DNA from: Terriglobia bacterium
Lineage (GTDB): Bacteria; Acidobacteriota; Terriglobia; Terriglobales; Acidobacteriaceae
Direction: 5' to 3'
Length of the DNA: 64,000 nucleotides
Assembly: GCA_020073465.1 (NCBI GenBank)
Contig: JAIQFC010000026.1
Span: 19,500-83,499 of the forward strand
Made by a program: the position numbers and the translations under genes. Positions 16,775 through 25,137 of the stretch are shown here, piece by piece. Each line of letters starts with the position of its first letter. Positions within the stretch are counted from its first letter, which is position 1. Under the pieces are notes generated by a model. The model did not search any database. It was not told where the DNA came from and saw nothing but the letters and a program-made list of their open reading frames with translations.

Positions 16775-17695
16775 CTAGGATACCACCCGCGGTGTTGCGG
16801 TCGCATCCGCCTGCTCATGCGCGTGGTAGCTGGAGCGCACCAGCGGTCCAGACTCAACGTGGCGGAAGCCGCAGCGCATGGCTTCATTTCTCAGATAAGT
16901 GAACTCATCCGGAGTGTAAAAGCGGGCGATAGGCAGGTGATCTTTGGAAGGACGCAGGTACTGGCCGACAGTAAGAATGTCGACGCCGCGGCCGCCGAGG
17001 TCGCGGAACGCTGCCACCAACTCTTCCGTGGTCTCGCCCAGACCCACCATGACGCCGCTCTTGGTCACCATGCCGGGCGAGAATTTCTTGGCGTTCTCGA
17101 GCAAGGTTAAAGTGCGCTCGTAGCGGGCGCCGGAGCGCACCGCGCGATACAAACGCGGGACCGTCTCGGTGTTGTGGTTTAGAACATCGGGCTGGGCATC
17201 GAGGACAATCCTGAGGGATTCTTCCAGACCCTGGAAGTCGGGGACCAGCACTTCGACGCGGCAATCGGGGGTGAGCGCGCGAATCTCGCGGATGGTTTCG
17301 GCAAAAACCCGGGCGCTGCCGATATTGTCATCATCGCGATTTACGCTGGTCACGACCGCATGCTTCAGTCCAAGCGTGGCGACAGCTTCCGCGACGCGCC
17401 GGGGCTCGTCCCAGTCGATGGGCTCCGGTCGTCCCTTCGGGACCGCGCAGAAGCCGCAACGCCGAGTACAAATATCGCCGAGCAGCATGAAGGTGGCAGT
17501 TTTGTGGTTCCAGCATTCGCCGATGTTGGGGCACTGTGCGGACTCGCACACGGTATGCAGGCCCAGGCCGCGCGCCAGCTTTTTCAAATTGTGAAAATTG
17601 TCGCCGACCGGGGCCTTGGCCCGCAGCCATTCCGGCTTGGGCAGTCGGGGCAGCGGCGCGAGCTCGATCTGAATCAGCTGGGTGGGTCCGGCCAT
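16775..17695 (-). CDS. lipA: Lipoyl synthase
   Basis: 306 residues from ATG 17695, normal for LipA. The radical-SAM enzyme inserts two sulfurs into octanoyl-E2. The auxiliary cluster motif CESAQCPNIGEC (about 50-61) and radical-SAM motif CTRRCGFC (about 76-83) are complete. Conserved VVTSVNRDD, HNTETVPRLY and KSGVMVGLGET follow, and the family C-terminal Arg-Ser-Ser-Tyr (RSSYHA) is present. A long in-frame upstream extension to 18049 overlaps kbl on the other strand and has no family similarity. No lipB lies nearby. Confidence 0.97.
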   Translation of the reverse strand: MAGPTQLIQIELAPLPRLPKPEWLRAKAPVGDNFHNLKKLARGLGLHTVCESAQCPNIGECWNHKTATFMLLGDICTRRCGFCAVPKGRPEPIDWDEPRRVAEAVATLGLKHAVVTSVNRDDDNIGSARVFAETIREIRALTPDCRVEVLVPDFQGLEESLRIVLDAQPDVLNHNTETVPRLYRAVRSGARYERTLTLLENAKKFSPGMVTKSGVMVGLGETTEELVAAFRDLGGRGVDILTVGQYLRPSKDHLPIARFYTPDEFTYLRNEAMRCGFRHVESGPLVRSSYHAHEQADATATPRVVS

Positions 17696-17866
17696 CCGTT
17701 TGATTTTATCAGTTTCGGTTGTCAGGCCGCGTGAAGGGAGGGACTGCGGCAAACCAGACCTCCGAATTCCCTTTCCAGCGCTCTCCTTCCATCCGGTATT
17801 ACACTGATCAAGCTCCAATCCGCGCGCTCCGCGTGAATTCGCGGAGAAGAAGTTTCGAGGCATGAA

Positions 17867-19093
17867 ATGACTACAGCAACCCGCACCAATCCACTTTCTT
17901 ATCTTACTGACCAACTCGACGAGCTGAAGGCCAAGGGGACGCATTTCAAGCTGCGCGTGCTGGAGGACGAGCAGGCGCCCGTGTGTACGTTCGACGGCAA
18001 GAAAGTCATCAACCTGGCGTCGAACAATTATCTGGGGCTGACCACGCATCCTAAGCTACGCGAGGCGGCGCTGGAGGCGACGCGCAAGTACGGCGTGGGG
18101 TCGGGCGCAGTGCGGACGATTGCGGGCACGATGAAGATCCACATGGAGCTGGAGGAAAAGATTGCGCGCTTCAAGAACGTGGAAGCGTGCGTGGTGTTCC
18201 AGTCGGGCTTTGCGGCGAATGCGGGGACGGTGTCGGCGGTGCTGGGCAAAGACGATTGCATCATTTCTGATGCGCTGAACCATGCGTCGATCATCGATGG
18301 CGCACGACTGTCGAAGGCGAAGATTCTGGTGTTCCGCCATAAAGATATGGCGCATGCGGAAGAGCAACTGGCCAGCGTGAAGGAGGAGCCGGGCAAAAAG
18401 TTGCTAATCACCGACGGCGTGTTCTCGATGGATGGAGACATCGGGCCGCTGCCCGCCCTGTGCGATCTGGCGGAGAAATATGGCGCGATCATGATGGTGG
18501 ACGATGCGCACGCGTCGGGCGTGCTGGGGCGGAACGGGCGCGGCACGATTGATCACTTCGGCATGCATGGGCGCGTGAACATCCAGGTGGGAACGTTGTC
18601 GAAGGCGATTGGCGCGCTGGGCGGGTATGTGTGCGGGACACGGGATCTGATTGATTTTCTCTATCACCGGGCGCGGCCGTTCTTGTTTTCGACGTCGCAT
18701 CCGCCGGCGGTGGCGGCGACCTGCATTGCGGCGTTCGATGTTCTGGAAAACGAGCCGGAGCGCATGGAAAAACTCTGGGAGAACACGCGCTTCTGGAAAA
18801 AGGAACTGGGGCTGCTGGGATTTGATATTGGCGGGCGCAACACGCCGGCCAGCGAGACTCCGATCACGCCCATCATCATCGGCGACGGCAAGTTGACCAT
18901 GGACTTCTCGCGCGAGCTGTTCAAAGAAGGCGTGCTGGGGACGGGTATCGCGTTCCCGACGGTGCCGGAGGGCAAAGCGCGCATCCGCACCATCATGACA
19001 GCGACGCATACGAAGGAAGAATTGGGGCAGGCGCTGGAAGTGCTGGGGCGGGTGGGGAAGAGGATGGGGATTGTGGGGTTGATTCGTAGTTGA
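17867..19093 (+). CDS. kbl: Glycine C-acetyltransferase (KBL) or related alpha-oxoamine synthase
   Basis: 408 residues, a PLP fold-type I alpha-oxoamine synthase. Landmarks are INLASNNYLGLTTHP (about 45-60), GVGSGAVRTIAGT, the Asp-x-Ala-His pair in MMVDDAHASGVLG (about 207-220), and the PLP lysine in TLSKAIGALGGY (about 245). It most resembles 2-amino-3-ketobutyrate CoA ligase, which cleaves the threonine-dehydrogenase product to glycine and acetyl-CoA. 8-amino-7-oxononanoate synthase is a close alternative. No tdh is adjacent. It is divergent from lipA with about 170 bases between. Confidence 0.88.
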   Translation: MTTATRTNPLSYLTDQLDELKAKGTHFKLRVLEDEQAPVCTFDGKKVINLASNNYLGLTTHPKLREAALEATRKYGVGSGAVRTIAGTMKIHMELEEKIARFKNVEACVVFQSGFAANAGTVSAVLGKDDCIISDALNHASIIDGARLSKAKILVFRHKDMAHAEEQLASVKEEPGKKLLITDGVFSMDGDIGPLPALCDLAEKYGAIMMVDDAHASGVLGRNGRGTIDHFGMHGRVNIQVGTLSKAIGALGGYVCGTRDLIDFLYHRARPFLFSTSHPPAVAATCIAAFDVLENEPERMEKLWENTRFWKKELGLLGFDIGGRNTPASETPITPIIIGDGKLTMDFSRELFKEGVLGTGIAFPTVPEGKARIRTIMTATHTKEELGQALEVLGRVGKRMGIVGLIRS

Positions 19094-19469
19094 ACGGCGA
19101 CAACCCAGGCTACGGAACGACAGGGTCGCCGGCAAAGGGTGAGTTCGTGCCGTCCCTGGCGGGACTCGGTTAAATCGTCGCAGCTAACCCGGCACTTACG
19201 TGCCGGGCTAATGGATGGCGTCGCTTCGCGACTCGGGCGCCTCAGCGGTGGAGGTTGTCTTCGCCCAAAGTTCTGTGCGAGGAGCATCCCCACGGCTCCT
19301 CCCGGAAATTCCGATTGAACTTGCGGGAATCGAAAGACCTTACGTTTGCGTGGCTTAGACCCTTCGGCTCAGCTCAGGGCATGCTCGCGGGAGTGTCCGT
19401 CCACACACCGCTACCCTAACACAAGTCTTTCCCACACAAGCCGCCCCCACACGAACTGGAAAGTTTCAA
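19094..19469. other. Gene-free stretch with dispersed palindromes
   Basis: About 375 bases between convergent kbl and the malectin-domain gene. It holds the perfect palindrome CCCGGCACTTACGTGCCGGG (19188-19207), whose sibling lies at 57005-57024, and a CCCTTCGGCTCAGCTCAGGGC motif (about 19369-19389) related to those inside selA and near 56949. Nothing else is evident. Confidence 0.7.
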
Positions 19470-21041
19470 TCACTCGGGGACAACTTCGATGGCGGTCACG
19501 GTGGCGTAGCGGGTGACAGGAACGAATTCCAGCAGCAGCTTGCCCTGAGCGTTGGGTGCCAGGCCCTTGATCTTGCGCACGAGGGGGCGATTCTCTCCTC
19601 CTGCCTGGTCGAGGATGTTCAGGTTCGACAGAATCGTCTTGCCATTGCAAAACACGTTGAACACGCGCTCTTCCAGCGCCGAAGCGGTGTCTGAAGCCGC
19701 ATAACGGCCGGGGCCCTCCGCGCTGGCCTGGTGTTCGATGAAGTGCAGAGTCACTGTGTATCGTCCCGGGGGAACGGGAATCGCGTAAGAGAAGTGTCCC
19801 CAACGCTCGGTCTCGTAAAATTCGGGGTCGTCGGTTCCGGTTGCCGGCTTCTGGCTCGTGCTGAGCTGCCCGCCTTTGAAGTAGGCGTCGGGACTCCACC
19901 AATGGCTGTCGTTGGAGTAATAGGGCACGTCGCGAGCGACGATGCGCACCGGTCTCGCGTGTCCGCGGATTCCAGGCAGGACTTCGATTGCTGAAAGCAT
20001 GCCGCCGCCGGCCGGCGAGGAGAAAGCAAGGTGAAGCTGGCCGTCGGCTGCCGGAGCAACGTCTGCAAAGACCTTGACGTCGGCGGTACGGTCGCCGCCG
20101 GAATCGGCGAGCACGTCAAAGTCCGCAAGCAGCGGTTGACCGTTGACGTGGACGGCCATGACGCGGCTGCCTTCACCGCCGGCACCCGGGCTCTCCGGGC
20201 CGTAGAAGGTCTCGGCGAAGTGCAGGCGCAGTTCGTAGGTGCCGGGCTTCAGGGGAATGTTGTAGGTGAAGTCGCCCTGACGGCTGCTGCGATAGATAAT
20301 CGGATCTTGCGTGCGCCAGATGTGCTGGGCCGAGGTCGGAACCGCCGTGCCGCCGGAGAAATAGGAGTCTGGACTCCAGAGTTTGCCGGCATGGTCCACG
20401 TATTTCCGAGTCGCTCCGGCCAGAATGCGTACTTCTTCGCCCACTGGCAGGCCCACGACAGGTTCCGAGGAAACGGCTTGCGGAGAGTAGGAAGAGCGAA
20501 TAACAGGACGTGGTGCTGATCTCTCCCGCGCCAGGAACGCTGCGCCACCCAACATTGCCAGGAGCACGACGGCACCGCCCAGAACCCAAATCAGGCGAGG
20601 GTGCCGGCGCCAGACGGTTCCCTGTGTGCCAGCCGGGGCTCGAGCCCGCCGCGTCCCGAGCGAATCCAGCTCGAGAACGGCCTCCCCTTCGGGCATTCGC
20701 TCAAAAACCGGGACGTACTGGCCCACGGGAATCGTGATGCGGAGGGGATGAGCCGCGCCTTCGGAGCTGTAGTACTCGCTCAAGCGCTTGCGCAGGCGGT
20801 TGGCCTGAACGCGAACGATCGAATCGGTGTCCTGATCGAAGGTGTCGCGACGGTCAAAAACGTCGAGCGCGACGGAATACTCCTTGATCTGTCCACTTTC
20901 GCCGGCAAACTCCTTTTCGCACAGGTAAGAAAGCAGGTGGGAAAGCGTCGGGGAACGGACAAAGAGGTGAGACTGAAGCACCGCCTGCAACTCAGCGCGT
21001 TCGGCTTCTCTGCTAACGGATTCTGCCGCCATGGAAGGCAT
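19470..21041 (-). CDS. Malectin-domain protein with regulator-like N-terminal domain
   Basis: 523 residues. The N-terminal 100 residues (HLFVRSPTLSHLLSYLCEKE, IKEYSVALDVFDR, DSIVRVQANRLRKRLSEYY, IPVGQYVPVF) match a domain found at the start of many acidobacterial membrane-bound regulator-like proteins. One transmembrane helix follows (about 153-172). The outside part carries two malectin-like carbohydrate-binding domains (about 205-350 and 360-520), each with YFSGG/YFKGG, a tyrosine-rich edge (FSYAIPVPPGRYTVTLHF) and FNVFCNGK patterns. It plausibly senses or binds a glycan outside and signals inside. DNA binding is unproven. ATG 21032 is an alternative start. Confidence 0.8.
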   Translation of the reverse strand: MPSMAAESVSREAERAELQAVLQSHLFVRSPTLSHLLSYLCEKEFAGESGQIKEYSVALDVFDRRDTFDQDTDSIVRVQANRLRKRLSEYYSSEGAAHPLRITIPVGQYVPVFERMPEGEAVLELDSLGTRRARAPAGTQGTVWRRHPRLIWVLGGAVVLLAMLGGAAFLARERSAPRPVIRSSYSPQAVSSEPVVGLPVGEEVRILAGATRKYVDHAGKLWSPDSYFSGGTAVPTSAQHIWRTQDPIIYRSSRQGDFTYNIPLKPGTYELRLHFAETFYGPESPGAGGEGSRVMAVHVNGQPLLADFDVLADSGGDRTADVKVFADVAPAADGQLHLAFSSPAGGGMLSAIEVLPGIRGHARPVRIVARDVPYYSNDSHWWSPDAYFKGGQLSTSQKPATGTDDPEFYETERWGHFSYAIPVPPGRYTVTLHFIEHQASAEGPGRYAASDTASALEERVFNVFCNGKTILSNLNILDQAGGENRPLVRKIKGLAPNAQGKLLLEFVPVTRYATVTAIEVVPE

Positions 21042-21381
21042 TTTGCTGCCTCCTCGAATGTGCGCCTCGGCTACTCCCTTTATACACCCCGTCCCCCGCG
21101 TCCTGCCCGCACGAAACGGTTATGTAACCCGTGTAACGGCGGCCGGAAGCTCCCAACTTGAATCTGGGTTGGCTTGCCACCGTTTGCTGCAAGTCCCTGC
21201 CGAGGCGGGACATGTGGGGTCACTGGCCGCTAGCTGTGAAGGCGTAGCCCTCGGGTAGCGGATATAGCGTTGTAAGAGGAGAAAATCCGCGCCATAACGG
21301 AGCCAGATGCGGAGGGCAGATCGCCGGGACAGGGGCACAGCCCAGACCGGAACAGAAGCAACTCCGGAAAGGGAGGACGAT
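21042..21381. other. Divergent intergenic region upstream of the TPR gene
   Basis: About 340 bases separating divergent genes, hence probably holding both promoters. An AT-rich patch with GGATATAGCGTTGTAAGAGG lies near 21259. No repeat family or convincing consensus promoter is seen. An in-frame extension of the TPR gene from 21307 lacks protein-like conservation and is excluded. Confidence 0.5.
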
Positions 21382-22152
21382 ATGCGAAAAGTCACACTGG
21401 GAAGTGTCTTGGTGGTGATGCTGATGATGCTGTCCAGTTACGGTGCCGGCACACCGGCTCCGCAGCAGAGCGAAGTCAGCATGCAGTCGATGACGGCGGC
21501 GGAACTGGAAAAGGCCGGAGATCTCGCACGGGCGCAGAAGAACTACCCACTGGCCATCCAGTATTTTCGGAAAGCACTGCGCACCGACCGCAAGAATTCC
21601 GTGCTCTACAACAAGCTGGGCATGTCAGAGCTGAAGAATAATGAGCTGCGCACGGCTCGCCAGGATTTTGAAAGGGCGGTCAAGAACAATCCCAAGTATG
21701 TGGAGGCCGTCAACAATATTGGCGCCGTGGATTACGTCAACAAGAAGTACGGTTCCGCAGCGAAGTACTTCAAGAAAGCTGTGGCCCTCGACGAGACAAG
21801 GCCCACGTTCCACATTAATCTGGGAGCCGCGTGGTTTGCCCAGAACAAGCTGGATCGGGCAATCGCCGAATATACGCGGGCAGTCGAGCTGGATCCGGAA
21901 GCTCTGAAGCAAGATTCCAAAGCTGGGGTGGTAGCTCAGATCTCCACTCCAGAAGAGCGCGCCCGGTACCAGTACATGCTGGCCAAAATTTACGCCAAGC
22001 GCGGCGATGTAGAGAATTGCCTGCAGTGCCTGAAGAAGGCAAAGGAAGAGGGCCATCGCAACCTCCCCAATGTCTACAAGGAGGAGGAATTCAGCCGGAT
22101 GTGGCAAGACCCCAGACTGCATGAGGTAGTGCCGCCACCGACGCCGAAGTAA
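21382..22152 (+). CDS. Exported TPR-repeat protein
   Basis: 256 residues from ATG 21382, which has GGGAGG eight bases upstream. A signal peptide (VTLGSVLVVMLMMLSSYGAG) is followed by about four tetratricopeptide repeats between residues 40 and 180, e.g. LAIQYFRKALRTDRKNSVLY, KYVEAVNNIGAVDYVNKKY and LDRAIAEYTRAVELDPEA. Two cysteines occur in VENCLQCLKKAKEEG near the C-terminus. It is probably a periplasmic or lipid-anchored scaffold; partners are unknown. It appears monocistronic. Confidence 0.85.
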   Translation: MRKVTLGSVLVVMLMMLSSYGAGTPAPQQSEVSMQSMTAAELEKAGDLARAQKNYPLAIQYFRKALRTDRKNSVLYNKLGMSELKNNELRTARQDFERAVKNNPKYVEAVNNIGAVDYVNKKYGSAAKYFKKAVALDETRPTFHINLGAAWFAQNKLDRAIAEYTRAVELDPEALKQDSKAGVVAQISTPEERARYQYMLAKIYAKRGDVENCLQCLKKAKEEGHRNLPNVYKEEEFSRMWQDPRLHEVVPPPTPK

Positions 22153-22179
22153 CTCAGGAGCAGCATTCTCAAGGTAGGG

Positions 22180-22209
22180 GCTTCTCCCTCGCGCCAGCGG
22201 GGGAGAAGC
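22180..22209. terminator. Hairpin between convergent TPR gene and pyrC
   Basis: GCTTCTCCC (22180-22188) and GGGAGAAGC (22201-22209) form a strong stem just beyond the TPR stop and touching the pyrC stop. There is no U-run on either strand, so Rho-independent termination is doubtful; a REP-like role is equally possible. Confidence 0.4.
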
Positions 22210-23514
22210 TTAGTCTGCGCGGTACGCAATTCTCCCGCCGACGATCGTCGCCACGACTTTCCCCGTGAACTGCCAGCCGTCGAAGGGAGTGTTGCGCGAC
22301 ATCGAACGGGATTTCGATGCTTCGAAGGTCCAGCGCTTCCTGGGGTCGAAGATGGTTACGTCAGCGAAATTACCGCGAGTCAGGGATCCCCGGCCGCGGA
22401 GGTCGAACACTTTGGCGGGACCGGAGGTGAAGAGTTCGACGATTCGGGTGAGGGGAATTTTGTGTTCGCGAAGGAGTTTCGTTACCGCTAGAGCCAGGGC
22501 GGTTTCCAGGCCGGTGATGCCGAAGGCTGCGCGATCGAACTCGACCTGCTTCTCGTGGGCGGCGTGCGGTGCGTGGTCGGTGGCGATGGCGTCAACAGTG
22601 CCGTCGGCGAGCGCGACCAGGATGGCCTCGCGGTCGGTGGCGGAGCGCAAGGGCGGGTTCATCTTGAAGTTTGTGTTGTATTCGCCAACATCTTCGTCGA
22701 GCAGGGTGAAATGGTGCGGAGTGACTTCGCAGGTGACGCGGGCCTTGGCGCGTTTGCCGCGACGCACGGCCTTGAGCGCGTCGGAAGTGGACAAATGGGC
22801 CACGTGCAGGCGTGAATCGCGAATCTGCTGCGCGAGGTTCACGTCACGGTCGACGATGGCGGATTCGGCAGCGGCGGGCATGGCGCGCAGGCCGAGGCGG
22901 AAGCTGGTGGGGCCTTCGTGCATGGAGCAGTTTTCGGTGAGGCGCGTGTCTTCGGCGTGCTGTACGACGGGAAGATTCAGCTCGGCGCCGAGACGAAGAG
23001 CCATGCGCATGATGTCATCGTCGAGGATGGGCTTGCCGTCGTCGGTGACGGCGACGGCTCCGGCGCGCTGCAGGGCAGAGAAGTCGGTCAGCGTAGCGCC
23101 GCGGGAAGCGCGGGTGGCGGCTGCGATCGGAAAGACATTGACTATGGCTTCGCGCTCGGGACTGCGCAACCACGCGACCCATTCGGTGGTGTCGACCACG
23201 GGCGCGGTGTTGGGCATCGTACAAACCGAGGTGAAGCCCCCGGCCGCGGCAGCGGCGGTGCCGGTGGCGATCGTTTCTTTGTAGCTTTGTCCGGGCTCGC
23301 GCAGGTGGACGTGGAGATCGATGAAGCCGGGGGCGACGATAAGGCCACGGGCGTCGAACTTCTCGTCGGCAGTTCCGCGGATCTTGTTGGGCAGCGCGAC
23401 TTCTGCTACGCGGCCGTCGCGGAGAAGGACGTCCATAGGGGCGTTGATCTTCGCGGCGGGGTCGATGAGGTGGCCGCCTTTGATGAGCAGGCTCTTGGTT
23501 TCCTGGCGGGTCAT
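22210..23514 (-). CDS. pyrC: Dihydroorotase
   Basis: 434 residues from ATG 23514. It cyclises carbamoyl-aspartate in pyrimidine synthesis and is of the type usually encoded beside pyrB. Metal motifs are DLHVHLREPG (about 60-69), the GGFTSVCTMPNTAPV loop, VQHAEDT (about 178) and HLSTSDALKAVR (about 232), with ATDHAPH near 306 providing the catalytic aspartate. An earlier TTG at 23520 is possible. The GxxExxY gene's stop codon overlaps this start region (23511-23513), an unusual neighbour that splits pyrB from pyrC. Confidence 0.96.
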   Translation of the reverse strand: MTRQETKSLLIKGGHLIDPAAKINAPMDVLLRDGRVAEVALPNKIRGTADEKFDARGLIVAPGFIDLHVHLREPGQSYKETIATGTAAAAAGGFTSVCTMPNTAPVVDTTEWVAWLRSPEREAIVNVFPIAAATRASRGATLTDFSALQRAGAVAVTDDGKPILDDDIMRMALRLGAELNLPVVQHAEDTRLTENCSMHEGPTSFRLGLRAMPAAAESAIVDRDVNLAQQIRDSRLHVAHLSTSDALKAVRRGKRAKARVTCEVTPHHFTLLDEDVGEYNTNFKMNPPLRSATDREAILVALADGTVDAIATDHAPHAAHEKQVEFDRAAFGITGLETALALAVTKLLREHKIPLTRIVELFTSGPAKVFDLRGRGSLTRGNFADVTIFDPRKRWTFEASKSRSMSRNTPFDGWQFTGKVVATIVGGRIAYRAD

Positions 23515-24002
23515 CCGCAACTCCCGGGGGACTTCCTTTCCGCGGATTCACGCGGATTTCGCGGATTTTTTTTGGGATTCTCGAACACATAACGCCGGAA
23601 TTGTGCGTTCGGTCCGAAATTGAAGAGCAGGCCAACTTCAATCTCGGTTGCGCGGAGATCGTTCAGAAGTTGTTCTTCCCAGCCGGGTTCGATGTCGCGA
23701 CCGGTCTTCAGCTCCACAATGACTTTTCTATCGACCAGCAGGTCGGCTCGGAACTCGCCAATCTGTTGGCCGTGAAACCAGACCGGGACGGCAATCTGCC
23801 TCTCAAAGAAGATGTTGCTTTCGGCGAGCGACACCGAGAATGCTTGCTCGTAAACGGACTCCAGGAAGCCATGTCCCAACTCATTGTGAATGCTGTAGAA
23901 GATGCCGATCAGCTTCTCGGTAAGATCGCCATGCTTCAATCCGCGTTGATCCGCGTAAAGCCGGGGGATGGAAGTGACAGTCCTCATCGTAATCTCCCCC
24001 AC
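23511..24002 (-). CDS. GxxExxY protein (PD-(D/E)XK nuclease-like), repeat-flanked
   Basis: 163 residues. The name-giving motif is GFLESVY (about 50-56). FRADLLVDRKVIVELKT (about 83-99) supplies the D...ExK residues of a PD-(D/E)XK-like fold, and LLNDLRATEIEVGLLFNFG follows. The family is found in many copies in Acidobacteriota, Planctomycetota and Verrucomicrobiota; function is unknown. Both termini are encoded by the CGCGGATT-type repeat: N-terminal IPRLYADQRGLKHGD and C-terminal KNPRNPRESAERK. The ATG at 23987 may be the true start. It sits between pyrB and pyrC, and its stop overlaps the pyrC start. Confidence 0.85.
   Translation of the reverse strand: MGEITMRTVTSIPRLYADQRGLKHGDLTEKLIGIFYSIHNELGHGFLESVYEQAFSVSLAESNIFFERQIAVPVWFHGQQIGEFRADLLVDRKVIVELKTGRDIEPGWEEQLLNDLRATEIEVGLLFNFGPNAQFRRYVFENPKKNPRNPRESAERKSPGSCG
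23538..23572. repeat. CGCGGATT-family array, right flank of GxxExxY coding region
   Basis: Three imperfect units (CGCGGATTCA, CGCGGATTT, CGCGGATT) followed by a T-run. The array encodes the disordered-looking C-terminus of the GxxExxY protein. It is inverted relative to the arrays at 23938-23958 and 24052-24082. Confidence 0.8.
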
Positions 24003-24008
24003 TTCATT

Positions 24009-24082
24009 ACCGCGGATTCACGTGGGTTTCGCGGATTGTCTTTGTGGTTCTTTGATCCGCGTTGATCTGCGTGCATCCGTGG
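24009..24082. repeat. CGCGGATT-family palindromic array, between GxxExxY and pyrB
   Basis: CGCGGATTCACGTGGGTTTCGCGGATT (24011-24037) is followed after about 15 bases by the inverted GATCCGCGTTGATCTGCGTGCATCCGTGG (24053-24081). A shorter ATCCGCGTTGATCCGCG piece is at 23939-23955 inside the GxxExxY N-terminus. Single arrays of the same family occur at 25081-25112, 56327-56351 and 59108-59136. Confidence 0.8.
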
Positions 24083-24099
24083 AAGTGAAGTTGGTGTGC

Positions 24100-25014
24100 T
24101 CATTTCGCCCTTCCTAACGCACGCACCAGAATTGCCATGCGCGTAGGGACGCCGTTGTGGACCTCGTCGACGATGACGGACTGCGGGCTGTCGGCAACTT
24201 CGGCGGTCAGCTCGAGGCCGCGGATGATGGGGCCCGGGTGCATCACGATCGCGTCGCGCTTGGCCAGCTTTACTCGCGCGGCGGTCATCTGGTACTTCGC
24301 GATGTAGTCTTGCAGGCGGATCTTCTGTCCAGCCAGGCGTTCTTTCTGCACACGCAGCAGCATGATCACATCGGTACCGCGCAGCGCATCCTCGATATGA
24401 CGCGTAATGCGCAGGCCGGGAGCGAGCGTGGCCGCGACCTCGGGGACGAACTCCGGCGGCCCGCACAGAACTATTTTGACCCCGAACCTGGTCAGCAAAT
24501 GGCAGGCGCTGCGAGCCACGCGGCTGTGAACAATGTCGCCAATAATCGCGACCTGCAGGCCCTTGAACGATTTCTTGTATTTCAGAATCGTGAACGCATC
24601 GAGCAGAGCCTGAGAAGGATGCTCGTGCATACCGTCTCCCGCATTGATCACGGGGATATCAAGATGCTGTGCCATCAAGTGCGGCGCGCCAGCCGAGGGA
24701 TGGCGGATCACGATCGCATCGGCGCCGACTGCGCGCAACGTGTACCCGGTGTCGAGCAGCGACTCGCCTTTCTCGATGCTCGATCCCGAGGACTGGACCA
24801 GTGTGGTCATCGCCCCCAGCGACTTTGCAGCCAGCTCAAACGAGGACCGGGTACGGGTGGAGGCCTCATAAAACAAAAGCACGATGCGCTTTCCGCGGAG
24901 CAGCGGACGGGCCTTCTGCGGATTCATGCGGCGGGCCAGCTTAAGCAGGCCCAGAATGTCCTTCGCGTCGAGGTGTTCGATCCCGAGCAGCGAACCGCGT
25001 GCAGGCTTGTTCAT
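24100..25014 (-). CDS. pyrB: Aspartate carbamoyltransferase catalytic subunit
   Basis: 304 residues from ATG 25014. It joins carbamoyl phosphate to aspartate. Signature motifs are FYEASTRTRSSFE (about 48-60, carbamoyl-phosphate site), INAGDGMHEHPSQALLDAF (about 118-136, His-Pro-Ser-Gln), a DIVHSRVARS segment and HPGPIIRGLE near 257. No pyrI is seen, so it is probably the unregulated type that may associate with a dihydroorotase. Starts at 25041 or 25137 are rejected because that stretch includes the CGCAGATTA repeat at 25081. A 585-base insert separates it from pyrC. Confidence 0.96.
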   Translation of the reverse strand: MNKPARGSLLGIEHLDAKDILGLLKLARRMNPQKARPLLRGKRIVLLFYEASTRTRSSFELAAKSLGAMTTLVQSSGSSIEKGESLLDTGYTLRAVGADAIVIRHPSAGAPHLMAQHLDIPVINAGDGMHEHPSQALLDAFTILKYKKSFKGLQVAIIGDIVHSRVARSACHLLTRFGVKIVLCGPPEFVPEVAATLAPGLRITRHIEDALRGTDVIMLLRVQKERLAGQKIRLQDYIAKYQMTAARVKLAKRDAIVMHPGPIIRGLELTAEVADSPQSVIVDEVHNGVPTRMAILVRALGRAK

Positions 25015-25080
25015 CGCGTGAGCACAGGAACGCAGCATCATACGCGGCGGGTGAGGGCGGCGGCAAGGGCAGGGCTCACA

Positions 25081-25112
25081 GCCGCAGATTACGCTGATGA
25101 ACGCAGATTTCG
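25081..25112. repeat. CGCAGATT-family array, single-sided
   Basis: Units CGCAGATTA, CGCTGATGAA and CGCAGATTT lie between pyrB and the zinc-ribbon gene. It is a diverged member of the family flanking the GxxExxY gene. Confidence 0.7.
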
Positions 25113-25137
25113 TTGCTTGGGGATCGCGAGTGGACAC

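Noticed and set aside
17696..18049. 118-residue N-terminal extension of lipoyl synthase
   Set aside because: Overlaps the start of kbl on the other strand and has no LipA similarity; ATG 17695 fits.
25015..25137. Longer pyrB start
   Set aside because: The extension is partly translated CGCAGATT repeat and lacks similarity to aspartate carbamoyltransferase.
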